Source: Heterohyrax brucei
Taxonomy: Eukaryota > Chordata > Mammalia > Hyracoidea > Procaviidae
Length of the DNA stretch: 64,000 bases
Direction: 5' to 3'
Assembly (NCBI GenBank): GCA_028571685.1
Contig: CM053143.1
Span: 136,124,829 to 136,188,828 of the forward strand
Shown here: positions 1-11,646 of the stretch, piece by piece
How the letters are laid out: every line of letters begins with the position of its first letter
How positions within the stretch are numbered: position 1 is the first letter of the stretch
Program-made: the position numbers and the translations under genes
The notes under the pieces: model-generated
What the model was told of the DNA's origin: nothing
The model's database searches: none
What the model saw: the letters and a program-made list of their open reading frames with translations, nothing else

Positions 1-49
1 CAGGATTTAGTGCTCTCTTAACCCCTATACCCTGAAGCAAAGAATGGTT

Positions 50-160
50 AGGTTTCTTTCTCAAGAACCCACAGTATGTAACAGAAATAAGATTTGAATC
101 TAAGGCGGACTGCAAAGCATATGCTTTTAAGCACTATGTCTCTTGCTATATAGAGAAATC
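50..160 (-). repeat. MIR-like SINE fragment
   Basis: The wording around 'gatttgaatctaaggcgg' followed by 'tgcttttaagcactatg' resembles the reverse orientation of the old mammalian MIR SINE (a 'gaatttgaacccaggtct' type core). It is strongly decayed, so the family call is tentative. Confidence 0.35.
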
Positions 161-1052
161 ACAAAGCCCCTTTAGTACATTGTATCACTGTCACTTGGCA
201 CAGTGACAGCCTGGAGGAATGAGACAAGAAAGAGTCAAGCAAAACAAGCCAGGGCCTGAAAGGCTGCTGGGAGGAAGGACCTGAGGCTGTGCTATAAGGC
301 CTGAATTGGGGAACTTGGAAAAGAATACAGGCATCAGGAGGCCTAAAGTCAGGACTAAAAAGGCAAATATCCTGAGACGAGAAAATGTCAAGGCCAAAGA
401 CATGACAGCATTGAAAGAAACTGCCCCAACTTCATTCTGGCAGTCATCAGTTAAGGTTCACATTAGCAGGGTTGAAGGTAGTGAATCCTGGATCCATGAA
501 TGGGTTAATATGCAATTTGTGCACATTTTCAGCATTCCACTTCTGAAATTGCCGGTAGCTTGGCTGGGAAGCAATTGGCCCTGCTCCCTGCTCTCCTTGT
601 TTTCCCAAGAAGTCTCACCTGGGAGGCATACCTGCAGCCAAACCACAAGCCCCTCCCTCTTCTTCCACCTGCCACAGGTATCTGTCTGCACATTCATCAT
701 CACTGTTGGCCTTAACAAGACCTAGTTCAGCTTAGGTCCTGCCAACAGCACCCAGAGCCACACAGAAGCTGTCACCTAAACTGAAGTCCAAAGGCGATGT
801 CATCTAACCAAGTGGTGGATGATGACACTGCACTAGACAGATGAGGAGGAAACAGTCTTGGGACAATGTAGACCCTAACAGTCATTGATCTTTGTCCAAG
901 TTACCGGTCAGATACTGCTGTGACTTACCAAGACTATTTCTCTTCTATGAAATCTTCTTAGTGACAAAAGCCAATCTCTTTGGCTTGGTCCTAGCACCTG
1001 AATCCTACACTTAGGTGAGCACACACTCAATGGCAATACAGCAGAGAAATAA
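161..1052. other. No gene or repeat recognised
   Basis: Short overlapping frames of 60-139 codons occur on both strands but show no domain, no codon pattern and no splice context that I can support. I see only ordinary non-coding mammalian sequence. Confidence 0.5.
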
Positions 1053-1925
1053 CGGTTCATCGATTCATTCAACAAATATTTATCAAACATTTACTGTATA
1101 CCAGGCACTGTTGTTGGCACTGAAGATAAAGCAGAGAACAGGGGTGTCAATGTCCCTGTCCACATGTGACTTTCTGTTGTGCAGAAGACAAAAAGCATAT
1201 CAGTAAAATAAAGTGTTGGTTTTGAAAAGCACTGTGAACAATCAAAGTGATGAGATAGAGCAATGTTTTCCCAAGTGTGATACCCAAACCATAGCATCAG
1301 CATCACTCGAGAACTTGTAAAAATAAACAAGTATCTTCATGCCCCTCCTTGCTTTGCAGATTCAAAACCTCCAGGTATGGGGCCCAGCAACCTGTGCTTT
1401 AACAAGCCCTCCAGTTGATTCTGGTCAGTGCTAGGGTTGAGAAGCACCAGGTGAGACAGTGGAGTGCAGAGGGGAGCATCTTTAGATAAAATGATCAGGG
1501 AAAACCTTTCTGACATTCAGACTGAGATCTGAAGGATAAAAAGAAATCCATTATACAAAACGGAAAGAAAAAATATTACAGGCAAAGAAAACAGCAGGTG
1601 CTAAATCCCTGGGGAACAAACATCTTGTTATGGTGGAGGAGCAAAGGAGAAAGTTGTGGTCTCATAATTATTAAAGGGGAAATTGATGAGAATGGGGGCC
1701 AGATCATGCTAGATTTGTGAGCCTCAGTACAGTGTAAGAACTACAGAATGACGTAAATGCTCTAATGAAAGAAACGTAATCTGATGAGAACATGTAACAC
1801 TAAGATACTAAGAATATGTAGAAGACTCTATGTACAACAGAACTAAGCACTGCCAGTAAAAGATAATGGAACTCAGGGAAGGACCATCATATGCAAAGGC
1901 CCTGGGGAGACGAGAACATGCCACT
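1053..1925 (-). repeat. LINE L2 3' region, interrupted
   Basis: The segment starts with 'ttcaacaaatatttatcaa' and 'ataccaggcactgttgttgg', the reverse complement of the classic L2 3' end. Further on come L2-like phrases such as 'ggccagatcatgctaga' and 'atgcaaaggccctgggga'. The element is split by the MER5A-like insertion at 1262-1452. It is ancient and non-coding. Confidence 0.6.
1262..1452 (+). mobile_element. MER5A-like non-autonomous hAT element
   Basis: The piece carries 'catcagcatcactcgagaac', 'ggggcccagcaacctgtg' and 'taacaagccctccagttga', which match the remembered body of MER5A, a short non-autonomous hAT-Charlie element. Its ends ('caatgttttcccaagtgtg' and 'ggttgagaagcacc') look like decayed inverted termini. 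It lies inside an L2 copy, so it inserted later than the L2. Confidence 0.65.
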
Positions 1926-2410
1926 GTCAAAAAAAATTATGAATGACTTTAGACAGAAAATGTTTGCTGGGTATTCTGGATTATCTGTGCCTTTTATTGT
2001 CTTTGAACTGTTCCACAACCATTACAAGCTATAGAAAATTGATGGTAATGCAAAAGATTCTGGTCCTCAAAATGCAAATTAATTTCACCCAGTGGAACAC
2101 AACTGATTATTGCCCTGTGGATACTAACTAGTTTTGCACCTATTAGCAAATTTCATTTCCACATTTCCCAGTTCTCTCTCTCTCTCTCTCTCTCCAAATA
2201 CGTATACAAGCATGTATGTGTTCCGAATTCTTCTTTGAACCAGATGTAACATCTTGTGGATTCATTCATTAATCTGAATTTAAAAATCTTTGACACATGT
2301 TCTTTTTGTATTTGTATAAGAGTTATGGTTGTGCTTTAAAATAATTTTTTTTCTTTAACTACATACAGAAAGAACCGCAAAAGGCCACTATGAAAGGGTA
2401 GCCAGATAAA
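1926..2410. other. Unassigned, with a (CT)n microsatellite
   Basis: No gene is visible. A pure CT dinucleotide run of roughly 24 bases sits at about 2170-2194, and the rest is AT-rich sequence without a recognised family. Confidence 0.5.
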
Positions 2411-2411
2411 A

Positions 2412-2625
2412 CACAGGATTTAAAAAAAAAAAAAAAAAGAATGACTGCCACTGAATCAATTCTGCTTCTGAGTAGAACCACCCTATAGGGTGTCCAAGGC
2501 AGTAAATCTTTACGGAAACAGACTGCCACATGCCGCTCCTGCAGAGTAGCTGGTGGATCCCAACTGCAGACCTTTTGTTTAGCACCCACAAACTTCAACC
2601 AGTGGTGCCATCAGGGCTCCAAACA
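2412..2625 (-). repeat. AfroSINE, long form
   Basis: A poly-A/T boundary at about 2421 is followed by the reverse complement of a tRNA-derived SINE: 'ccactgaatcaattctgctt', 'accctatagggtgtccaagg', then an extra block with 'cggaaacagactgccaca', then the tRNA-like head ending 'ggtgccatcagggctcc'. The extra block separates this long form from the short form found elsewhere in the window. Confidence 0.8.
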
Positions 2626-2674
2626 GAGGAGAGCCAGTTAAATTTGGATAAAATAATGAATATTGCTTTATGAC

Positions 2675-2775
2675 TATACCCTAAACACGACACAGGACTG
2701 GGCAGAGTTTCACTCTGTTGTACACAAGGTCACTATGAGTCAGAATCCAACTTAACAGCACCGGACAACAACAAA
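2675..2775 (+). repeat. RTE LINE 3' tail fragment
   Basis: 'actgggcagagtttcactct', 'aaggtcactatgagtcag' and the final 'acaacaacaa' match the 3' terminal segment of the other RTE copies in this window, for example near 44220-44278 and 48800-48865. Confidence 0.7.
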
Positions 2776-2909
2776 TGCCCCAAATACCAGATGGGCAATA
2801 TTGCCCATGTAGCTACCATGTAGCTAAGCCCATGTAGCTACCATCATGTTGGCATCTGACTCACGGAGGCCTTCAACACAGTGGAATCAAAACATTGTGA
2901 TCCACAGGA

Positions 2910-3172
2910 TTTTTTTTTTTTTTTTTTTTTTGCAGTGGAGAGAGGTTTGCTGAATTTTTGGAAGAGCATCTCCAGGCCTGTCTTGCTTCGAAGTCTGTTC
3001 TTAGCCTAGAAGCTTCACGGAAACCTGTTTCTGCACCATAGCAACACACAAGCCTCCACCGACAAACAGGTGGTGATTATGCTTAAAGTACACTAGCCAA
3101 GACTCAAACTCAGATCTCCCAAGAGGAAGGTGAAAATTCTACCACTGAACTACCATTGCCCTCTACATGGGA
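2910..3172 (-). repeat. Second tRNA-derived SINE family, reverse copy
   Basis: After a T run of about 22 bases comes 'ctgttcttagcctagaagct', 'acacaagcctccaccgac' and a tRNA-like head with 'caaactcagatctcccaaga' and 'ctaccactgaactaccattg'. The same design occurs at 47712-47955 (minus) and 43195-43490 (plus). The head resembles tRNA A and B boxes with a different sequence from the AfroSINE head. Confidence 0.55.
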
Positions 3173-3529
3173 TATACACAGGAAATACCCATTGTATATT
3201 TGAAACTCAAACGTAACTGGGCATCATGTATTTTTATTTCTCAAGTCTAGTAACCCTACAGTATGGTTACTTTGGGCTCCTGCCAATCTCTATTTGTTCC
3301 CAGGCTTCAGAACTGAAAGAAGCTCTTTCTGTTTAGTCCTTGCCTTTGTATAAGACCACGTCAATGCACAGCAACCCCCAAACCCCAATTTCAAAGCAGA
3401 ATTTCATCTTGTGCTTTAAAAAAATATATATATATATATTAACCTTATGACAATAAAGAATAGTTGCTGAGACTGTTTATGCATAAACAAATACTTCAGG
3501 GGATTTGGGTCCTTGATTTGGAGGTTTAG
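3173..3529. other. Unassigned, with a short (AT)n run
   Basis: No gene is visible. An AT dinucleotide run lies at about 3424-3440. The rest has no family I recognise. Confidence 0.45.
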
Positions 3530-4475
3530 GTGCCCTCATGGTTTCATAAGGCATCCCAGTTAATTGGCCTAAAGACATGTCTACTGTATTTGTTTGACCT
3601 CCCACTTCACTGCTAGTGCTTGGATCTTAAAAGTTTGCAAGACGCCATCAATTGGTTTCTGATTACCTGGAGCAACACAGGAAGGAGAGTCAGGAACAGG
3701 AGGAGGACATGGAATGTGTGGCTAATTACCTCTGTGAACAAATGCCTACTTTACCATCAGACCAGAAGAACTGGGTGGTGCCTGGCTACCATGACTTAAC
3801 ATTTTGATCAAAGATTCTATCAAAGGATCCTGATCAAAAAGGGGGACAATGCAGAACAGAATGTCAAATTTTCATAGACTCTAGACTTTCTGGAGCCACG
3901 GAGGCTTGGTGAACCTCTGAAACTACTGCCTGGAGATAATCTTTAAAACTTGAACCAAAAATATCCCCTAAAGTCATCTTGGAGCCCTTCATGGCACAGT
4001 GATTAAGAGCTTGGCCACTAAACAAAAGGTTGATAGTTTGAATCCACCAGCCCAGCTTTGAAAATCCTGTGGAATGGTTCTATTCCATCTACTAGGTCAC
4101 TATGACTCAGAATTGACTGAATACCACCTACCTAACAACAGTAAAGTTATCTAAAAATCAAACAACAGTTTAGCTTCACTAGTTTTTTAAAAAACTAAAA
4201 ATAAAAGTCTGCCTTGAGCATTATACTCTTCAGAACTATCTATACAGGATCAGAGTGACCACAGCAATCTAAAGACTAGATATGAACCTTATGAAACAGT
4301 GAGTTTATGTTAATGGGGGAGGAACATCTCAGAAAAGGAGGGGAGAATGGTTACACAACACACAAAATGTAATCAACATCACGAAGTTGTACAGATACAA
4401 ACTGTTGAATTAGTTTATGCTGTGCTGTGAATATTCTCAACAACTAAATAAAAACAATTTAAATAAAAAAATTAA
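3530..4475 (+). repeat. L1 3' UTR/tail, interrupted by AfroSINE
   Basis: This stretch is collinear with 34840-35395: both carry 'ctgatcaaaa' followed by a G run, 'gagataatctttaaa', 'aacagtttagctt', 'ctcagaaaaggagg' and 'aaatgtaatca', and end in an A-rich 'aataaaaacaa' tail. The second copy lies beside L1 ORF2 sequence, which suggests an L1 3' end. An AfroSINE at 3980-4142 splits this copy. Confidence 0.6.
3980..4142 (+). repeat. AfroSINE nested in L1 tail
   Basis: It begins 'ggagcccttcatggcacagt', has the B-box-like 'agtttgaatccaccagc', and ends with 'ggtcactatgactcagaatt' plus an 'acctaacaacag' tail. The L1 tail sequence continues on both sides. Confidence 0.75.
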
Positions 4476-5100
4476 ATCCTCCCCCTCATGGGACACACTG
4501 CTTTCACCTGTGCTAGCCAGCCACAAAGAGCTTAAGATGTTGTTGCCAACCCCAGCACCCGGGGAGCAGCTCATCCCAGGCACGGGTACTTCCCTTGTAT
4601 CTACTGCACTGATCAGTTGAACTGGATAAACAAACACCACCAAACTGACAAGTTAGTTTTTAAACTCACCCCAGACCAATTGACTTGCTGAATTACCAGT
4701 ACACTTGGGACTGTCTATGAAACACTTCCTACCTCCATGCAGAGATCGTGTGAGGTATCGTAGGCTCTGAGGTTTGGGGACAAAGGATAAAACAGTGACA
4801 AGAAGAACTAGTTCCATGAAATACACACAGAAAGATTTAATAATGTCTCAGATCTTTCACATATATTCCCTTCAGTCTTTTACTCCCCACCCCATTCAGA
4901 TTTGCCTGTCTTTTCCCCAGTGAAGCTTTACCTCCTTAGTTCTGACGTTTTTCCATATTCAAATCATCTACTAAAATGCAAATACACCCTTCTGGGAACA
5001 GCATAATATCAGCTAACATTTTAGCAGGAATCAACTGACAAGACCTAATACACAAACCAAGTACTGGAAGGGAGGCAGAATAAGAACTTGGGGGCTGGCG
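4476..5100. other. No gene or repeat recognised
   Basis: Frames of 61-68 codons on both strands show no domain. I see nothing further. Confidence 0.45.
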
Positions 5101-5101
5101 G

Positions 5102-5305
5102 GGAGTCCCTGGACAGTGCAAATAGGTTAATGTGCCAATAACTAAAAGGCTAGGGGTTTGAGTCTACCCTCCACCCAGAGACACCTCAGAAGAAAGGCCT
5201 GTTGACTCATTTCCAAAAAATTCAGGCATTGAAAACCCTATGGAGCGCAGCTCTGTTCTGACACCCATGTAGTCACCATGAGTTGGAATCAGCTCAAACA
5301 AGCAG
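5102..5305 (+). repeat. AfroSINE, long form
   Basis: The head 'ggagtccctggacagtgcaa', an internal block with 'agacacctcagaagaaagg', and the tail 'tagtcaccatgagttggaat' identify a plus-strand copy with the longer middle section. Confidence 0.7.
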
Positions 5306-5419
5306 TTAGATTTCCTTTAAGGGGAATGTGGACAGGCAGGAAGGATACCTGAAGAGAGGATGAGGAGAATATCGTACATATATGTGAGATGGTTGAAGAT
5401 AGGCCTCAGGCAAAACTTG

Positions 5420-5575
5420 CAAGCAAAACCCAAAACCCATTTGCCACCGAGTCAATTCCGGCTCATAGAGACCATATAAGATGGAGTTTCTGAGGAGAGC
5501 CTGGTGGATTTCAACTGCTGACCGTTTGGTTAGCAGCCATTGCTCTTCACACTCTGCCACCACCAGGGCCCCCAA
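5420..5575 (-). repeat. AfroSINE, short form
   Basis: The reverse orientation starts 'aacccatttgccaccgagtc', continues 'agcctggtggatttcaactg' and ends 'ctctgccaccaccagggccc'. Confidence 0.8.
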
Positions 5576-5587
5576 CATAAAATCTAC

Positions 5588-5748
5588 CAAAAAAAAAAAA
5601 AAAAAAACAAAACCACTACCACTGAGTCAATTCCAACTCATAATGGCCCATAGGCCTCATAGAGTTTCCAAGGAGCACTTGGTGGATTTGAATTGCCAAG
5701 TTTTGGCTAACAGCCATAGCACCTAACTATACCACCAGAGTTTCTGTA
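5588..5748 (-). repeat. AfroSINE, short form
   Basis: An A run of about 19 bases leads into 'actaccactgagtcaattcc', 'agtttccaaggagcacttgg' and 'ataccaccagagtttct'. It lies directly after another minus-strand AfroSINE. Confidence 0.8.
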
Positions 5749-8002
5749 TAAAAATCTAGGGAGGGATAATTTTTAACTGGGAGCCAAACACTCCTGTTAT
5801 TCCGTCTTCCTTCCCCTGTAATGTGGAGATATTAGATGCCTCCAGAAGGACACGTTGTCATGGTATCAGGACAATTGGATTGGGGCGGGGGCAGACCTGC
5901 AGCTAGCAGTAGAAACACACTAGCAGAATGGAAACCCCAAAGGCCATTCTAATCACCAGCAGGACTTTGATCATAGTCCCGCTCCTGCTCCCTTGGGCTC
6001 ACAGAAATTACCACTTCCAGAATTTAGAGGCCATGAATGGGCCTGGCTCTACCTGAAAGGCAGGAGTAGGGACCTGGCAATCTCTAGATGGTCTCCAGGA
6101 AGCATCCACCTTTTTCAGTAATGGACATACTTTGGCTCTCAGCATCTGTAACATTTCTCTGTTGTGAATTGGCAGGCACTAAATATGGTCAAGGAGCCAT
6201 TACAAGCCCTTTCGAACAAGATCTTTTATTTTCCCAGAGATTTAATTTCTTAGAATTTTGGAACATTGTCCCCAAGGAAAGCAGGCCACTAGGTTTCAAT
6301 CTGCCAGACAAAAATAAAACTAAACAAACAAAAAAATTAAACAAAAATGAGTCCCTGGAAGGACAAACTACGAGTTAGCTTCATTCCATGTACCTGGGGG
6401 CCCTGTCACACCCTCAAGCTGTAGCTGCTCAGCCTTTCTAATGAAAACAAATGGTGCCCATCGAGAGACGGGCTGGGTACTATATACCCGCATGTCCTCC
6501 TTCTGAAACCAGGTTTGAGCAGTTCTCTTTTTTTTTTTTAAACTGTGAATTTGACTTGGTTATTTAATTGGTAGCCTAGAAGTGTGCCAGGAAAGTGGGG
6601 TGTTAATGGCACTAATACATCCCTTGCTGACTTCGGAGCATCTGAAGCACTTTCTAAGGGAAGGGGTGGGGTCTTCAAGAGGGTTTGATTGAGGGAAAAA
6701 GGACAGGTTGCCATCAGCAGCTCGTGAGAAGCGACTCACCTAATCTTTGGCAGAGTAGAAATCGTCCCTGCCTCCCTACCCCGCCTTCCATCACTCTTCT
6801 TGCTCCATGATTCCAGCTACCTCACACTGCCACGTGGCTGCCATGTGATCCCATCTAGCATGCTGGTACTAGTGTGGGAGGGCAAAGGTCCACACGGGGT
6901 TAGAAAGGTCGCTGCAGGCAAAAGATGCCAGGGCAAACCTGAAGCTGGTAACTTGGCTGCCCCCCATGCCCACCTCTGTAAGTCCCCTTGCCCAGGTGTA
7001 GTAGCCATTTCTCACCTGCAGTGTTTGGCGATAGAGTCTCAGGTGGTGGAGACTCAAGATACCCACATAATGAAAGCAAATAGATTTCAATAACAAGAAG
7101 CTCCTGAATTTTAAGTTCTGTTTTTCACAAAGTTTGTTTCATTTTTGTAATAATTACCAAATTCACGTTACCTCTATTTTCACTTCTCAGGAAACTATAA
7201 AGAGGAAAAGGAGAGTCTTTCATGTTGAGAAAGGAAAAACGATGAAGTGAAGACAAAGACCTGCAGAGCAGACTTAAAGAACAAAACGTTTCTGGAGTCA
7301 GCTGCAGCTGAGCAGGCTTTCAAGGAAGGAGAAAGGAGTATGGGGTGAATGGACAGAGAAAATGGGGACCGAGGGGAGCTTGGACCATTTGAATGAGGTC
7401 AGAGATGAGATCCAAATGAAGTTCTAGGAAGTTCTTATTGATGCTCAAGTATGGGATCCTAAAATGACCATGAAAACAGATATCACACTGCCTTCCATAT
7501 GTATGAGCAGCATTGGCAAAGGATTGGAATTAAGCCCACAGAGTTCAAGATTTTTTCTGCCTCTTTCAAAAAAAAAAAAGAAAAGGAAAAACAAAAGACA
7601 GGAGCCATACAAGTGAGAGCGATAATAAAACATGTCTGTCCCCTTTCCACTTCTACAGGGTACATTTATTAACAAAGGCTGCTGCTTCTGAAATCTCTGA
7701 TTCCTTTGTTGTTCTTCATTCATGTTGGCTAAGAGTGTGTGTCTGTGTGTGTGTGTGTGCGCGCGCGCACGCGTGCACATGTGCATGCGTGCTCATACAC
7801 ACACAGACTTCTCAATAATTTTTAAAAGCTCTATTAGTTGACATAAGGATGAACTCCAGTTTGGTTTCTAAACATTGACTCTTTTAAGTAATATCTAGAA
7901 ACAAAGACATATTATTTTTGGTAATTACAGAACTAACACTTAGATATCTAAATAAGTGTCTTTGATTAAATGCCTGTTGTTGTGTATACATGTTATTCAA
8001 TG
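5749..8002. other. No gene recognised; includes a Z-DNA-type tract
   Basis: About 2.2 kb without a supported gene. Homopolymer runs lie near 6528 (T) and 7569 (A). An alternating purine-pyrimidine tract lies at 7734-7804 and is listed separately. Frames of 60-113 codons are chance-like; the longest runs through the simple repeat. Confidence 0.5.
7734..7804. repeat. Compound (TG)n-(CG)n-(CA)n tract
   Basis: A run of TG repeats passes into 'tgcgcgcgcgcacgcgtgca' and then 'catgtgcatgcgtg' and CA repeats. Purines and pyrimidines alternate for most of about 70 bases. Such tracts are known to favour left-handed Z-DNA and to vary in length. Confidence 0.85.
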
Positions 8003-8508
8003 TGTCTTAGGCTGGATTCTCCAAAGACTCAAAACCAGTGATACACGTACACTACATATTTATACATGACATAGATTTATATCAAGGAAATGGCTCACAT
8101 GGTTGAAGAGGCTGATGAGTTCATGAATCAGGCAACAGACTGGAGGCTTCTCCTGACTCTTGTAGCTGTAGGGGCTGATGAACTCACGATCAGCAGGTGG
8201 AATGGCAGACTTCAGGCTCAAGTTCTAAGAACTAGAAGTCAGATGATGATGAGCTGGATACAGGATCCAGAGTGAACAAAAGCCAGCAAGCTTTGCCAGA
8301 AAATCCATATACATTGGATGCAGTCCACACCCCCAAGGAAGTGCTCTTGCAACAGATTGGCTGCTCATAGCAGATGTCATCATGGAGGTGACTGCATTAT
8401 ATCAGATCTCATCATGAAGGTGATTACATTACTATTTAACTGCCAGACTGCACATAACTGCCAAACCACTGAGAACTATGGCCCAGCCACACAATATTAA
8501 CCCTCACA
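8003..8508 (-). repeat. Solo ERVL-type (MLT2-like) LTR
   Basis: On the plus strand it runs from 'tgtcttaggctggattct' to 'aatattaaccctcaca', so it has TG...CA ends. The words 'atcaaggaaatggctcaca' and 'gttgaagaggctgatgag' recur in the two LTRs flanking the provirus at 56796-63506. No internal viral sequence adjoins it, which points to LTR-LTR recombination. Orientation follows the provirus, whose pol is on the minus strand. Confidence 0.7.
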
Positions 8509-8532
8509 TGATGTAACTCTCTCAGCATGCGA

Positions 8533-8655
8533 TATTCTCCCCATTTACAAATGAAGAAACCGAGTCTCTGTGATGTTAAATAAATTACCCAAGTTTGTAC
8601 ACCTTGTAAGTAATGGATCAAAAGCCTGACACCAAGTCAGGCCTCATTTTATCAC
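8533..8655 (-). repeat. MIR SINE fragment
   Basis: 'ccccatttacaaatgaagaa' and 'taaattacccaagttt' match the remembered reverse orientation of the MIR core. Confidence 0.6.
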
Positions 8656-8892
8656 AGGAATCAGACTGGATCTTAGGCAAGCGAGCTCTATCAACTGCAT
8701 CTGGGCATGACACCCACAAGCACCAGCCTTACATTTGTGCGGCAAGAGTACTTGACAAGCCACTTTCACAGCCATCACTTAATTAAGTGTGCGTTATAAC
8801 AAGTGAGGTCTGGAATCTTTAGACCTCAAATTCAAGATCCTAATACCAAATGATCAGTGATTGCTTACTATCATTGGTTAGGCTCTGCCCCA

Positions 8893-9819
8893 TGGTTATT
8901 GATTGAATTGTGTTATCCAAAAATGTGTGTTGTAAATCCTAACCCCCTATACCTATGGCTTGGGAAAATCTGCTGCAAACAACCTCTTTCAAGTGTTGAA
9001 GATGTCACCTTGAAGACAGGTGAGCCTGACCCAAGCCATGATATTTCCAATCACATCATACGCATGCTAAAGCTGGACAGTAAATAAGGAAGAAGAAGAG
9101 CTGATGCCTCTGAATTGTGGTGTTGGAGAGGAATATTGAATATACCATGGACAGCCATAAAAGAAAACAAACAGATCTCTTTAGGAGGAAGTACAACCAG
9201 AGGCCTTCTTAGAAGCAAGGATAGAGAGACTATGCCTTACACACTTTGTACATGCTGTCAGGAAAGATCAATCCCTGAAGAAGGACATCATGCTTGATAT
9301 AAGTAGAGGGTCAGCAAAAAAGAGGAAGACCCTCTACAAGATGGACTAACACAATGGCTGCAACAATGGGCTCAAGCATAACAGTGACTGGGTATGCCAC
9401 AGGACCTGGTATGTTTCATTCTGTTGGGCATGGGATCACTATGAGTTGACACTCACTTGCTGGCACCTAACAATAGCAACAGCAGATGTAATCCTATGTG
9501 GGAACAGACTTTTCTTTGTTATGTCACTGAAGCTATATCAATGTGGGATAGGTCTTAAACCAATCAGTTCTGAGCTATAAAAGAGCAGCTTAGGCACAGA
9601 AGCAAGGAAGTACAGATGAGGGAAGAAAAATGCCAGATTACATGAAAATCATCAAAGAACTGAGTAACAGAAGCTGAAAAGACAAATGAGAGCTTTCCTC
9701 TAGAGCCCTTGTTCTGAATCTGGGCTTCCAGCCTCCTAAACTATGAGGAAATAAATTTCTGTTAGTTAAAGCCACATACTTGTGGTATTTCTGTTATAGC
9801 AGTACCTTGTAATAAGACA
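8893..9819 (+). repeat. LTR (ERVL/MaLR-type) split by an RTE tail
   Basis: The 5' part begins 'tggttattgattgaattgtg' and the 3' part ends 'aaataaatttctgttag ... aataagaca', a design shared with LTRs at 25523 and 56186. An RTE 3' end sits inside at 9000-9483. The left and right flanks of that insert both contain 'agatgt' (9000-9005 and 9484-9489), a possible target-site duplication or microhomology. Confidence 0.65.
9000..9483 (+). mobile_element. RTE LINE 3' end, nested in an LTR
   Basis: The sequence encodes the end of an RTE reverse transcriptase protein, seen as decayed codons around 'ggtgttggagaggaatattg' and 'ccatggacagccataaaaga'. It then runs through 'gggatcactatgagttgaca' to a 'cctaacaatagcaacag' tail. 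It is collinear with 44000-44278 and 48475-48865. The insertion is 5'-truncated and non-functional. Confidence 0.8.
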
Positions 9820-9929
9820 CTCACTCATTGTGGAATAAACTGGTAAAATAGCTTTTATAAAATAGTAACACTCAGTGTTGGTCCCGAGACAATGGCACTG
9901 GCACTTGTTCACAATCTTCCTGAGAAAAC

Positions 9930-10440
9930 CACATGTCACAAACTTTCTGGGAGCAATTTGGTAATAAAAATTTTTCATACACAATCTTTGACTCATTTAT
10001 CATGTTACATCTTATGGATTAAAAATGTACAGAAAAGTTAATAAAGTACTGATTAAAGGGTAATGTATAACAGTGAAAGCTTGGAAATAATCTAAAAATA
10101 CAGAAAAGCATGAATTAGCTAAATAGATTATGAAATATAATAATACCAACCATCCATCATACATCATATTATCTAAGAACATTCAAAGATACGTAGAATG
10201 TTCCTAATAACAGTTTAAATGAAAAGTAAGTTCCCAAACAGTATATGAAGTGCAATTTTTAATTTTGTTTTTTAAATGCACCTACATGTAAATATGACCA
10301 AAGCTAACTGGTCACGTTAGGTTGTCTCATCTGTTGCTAACTAAATAAGAGAGCTACAGGGTGGTCTTTTCTTTCCATTACATTTTTCTAAATCTTTTAT
10401 ACTGCACATATACTTTTTAATCAGAGAAAACAATATAATG
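9930..10440 (+). repeat. Old L1 (L1M-type) 3' fragment
   Basis: Phrases such as 'gtgaaagcttggaaataatc' and 'gaattagctaaatagattat' resemble the well-known end of old L1 3' regions ('ggaaacaacctaaatgtcc' type). It is very AT-rich and without frames. Confidence 0.5.
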
Positions 10441-11539
10441 TAATTAATGTTTAATTTCTAATATTTTTAGAAATATTTCTGTCCATCCTCCCCTCTTGCT
10501 CTTGGCAGTAACACCCAAAACTTGACACACACTTTTCAGCAGAGGCTACAGTTCCCAGTCATCCCATTCACTTATCAACATGATGCAAAGAGAAGTGACA
10601 GCTTCAATTTTCAGGCCATGTCCTTAAAAAGGAGCTATTTGCCCTATTTTCCCCCTTCCTCCTTCCTGAAAGTTAGAATCTAGACATAGTAGTGGTAGTG
10701 AGTCATCTGTTACCTTAGAGGACAGTGAAGAACAAAACAAAAAATGTTTAGATTCTGGGTGACCTCATACAGCTGAAATACTTAGTACACCTTGATTATT
10801 TACTCCTTTTGTGGCCTTACTACTTTCTGGTTTGCATTTTTTCTTATATCGTGTGTTTTCACTAAAGGAAGTATGCTGAGTTACGGAGAGTGTTTAAATT
10901 TTTGGTTGGTAATTAACATGGATTTGAAGAATGTTATCTTGGACTATACGGTTACCCTTGAACTCTTTGAGTTGTCACACCTGCTGCCGATGGGCAACCA
11001 TGAGCCCACTGAAACTTGCTTACTGAAAATATGGTGGAGCACCTTCCATTAGGTTACATGGGGAATCTCTGGTTTTCCAAATATCACACACACACACAGA
11101 GAAAAAAAAAATCCCACTAGGATCTCTATACTACCACACAGGAAACTAAATCTGCTCACAAGGCTTATCCAGGAATACAAAAACCAAAAGAGATGTAATT
11201 TTTGCCTAATCACACTTCCTGGCTGCACTGCCTTACTTGCAAGACTTCCATTCCAGGTATTTTGCTTCAACTAACATTTCTTTCAACTCTCATCATGATG
11301 CAAGCCCCCCTAAAAGGCAGTAATTAGTGTTAGTGGGAAAAATATACTCCCAAAGAATCCATAGGCATAAAAAGTGGTGGGGACACCACATGTCCACAGG
11401 TCATCAAAGGGTTAAAAACTCAAATTTCCTACAAATGAAATAACCTTTTTATTTTATTAAAGACACTGTTATTTTGTTCTCTTTTATAGAAGCTGAATCA
11501 GTATCTTAACTATTACAACATTCTTTGAGCATATAAGGT
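10441..11539. other. No gene or repeat recognised
   Basis: About 1.1 kb. A CA run and an A run lie at about 11085-11110. Two frames of 73-86 codons show no domain. Confidence 0.45.
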
Positions 11540-11646
11540 CCCTTGGGGGTACAAATGGTTTGCTAAAAGTTAGCAGTTCTAACTCACCCAGTGGCACTGC
11601 AGAAGAAAGTCCTGGTTACCTGCTTTCATTAAGATTACAACCAAGA
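11540..11646 (+). repeat. AfroSINE head fragment
   Basis: 'ggtcccttgggggtacaaat' and 'agttagcagttctaactcac' match the tRNA-like head of the AfroSINE, and the 3' half is missing. Confidence 0.5.

Noticed and set aside
306..725. 139-codon plus-strand open frame
   Set aside because: No domain, no low-complexity-free core I recognise, overlapped by an 86-codon frame on the other strand; looks like chance.
7445..7786. 113-codon minus-strand frame with His-Thr repeats
   Set aside because: The repeats come from the TG/CA microsatellite and an A run, not from a gene.
8090..8275. 61-codon frame that begins a possible small protein
   Set aside because: It is entirely inside a solo ERVL-type LTR.
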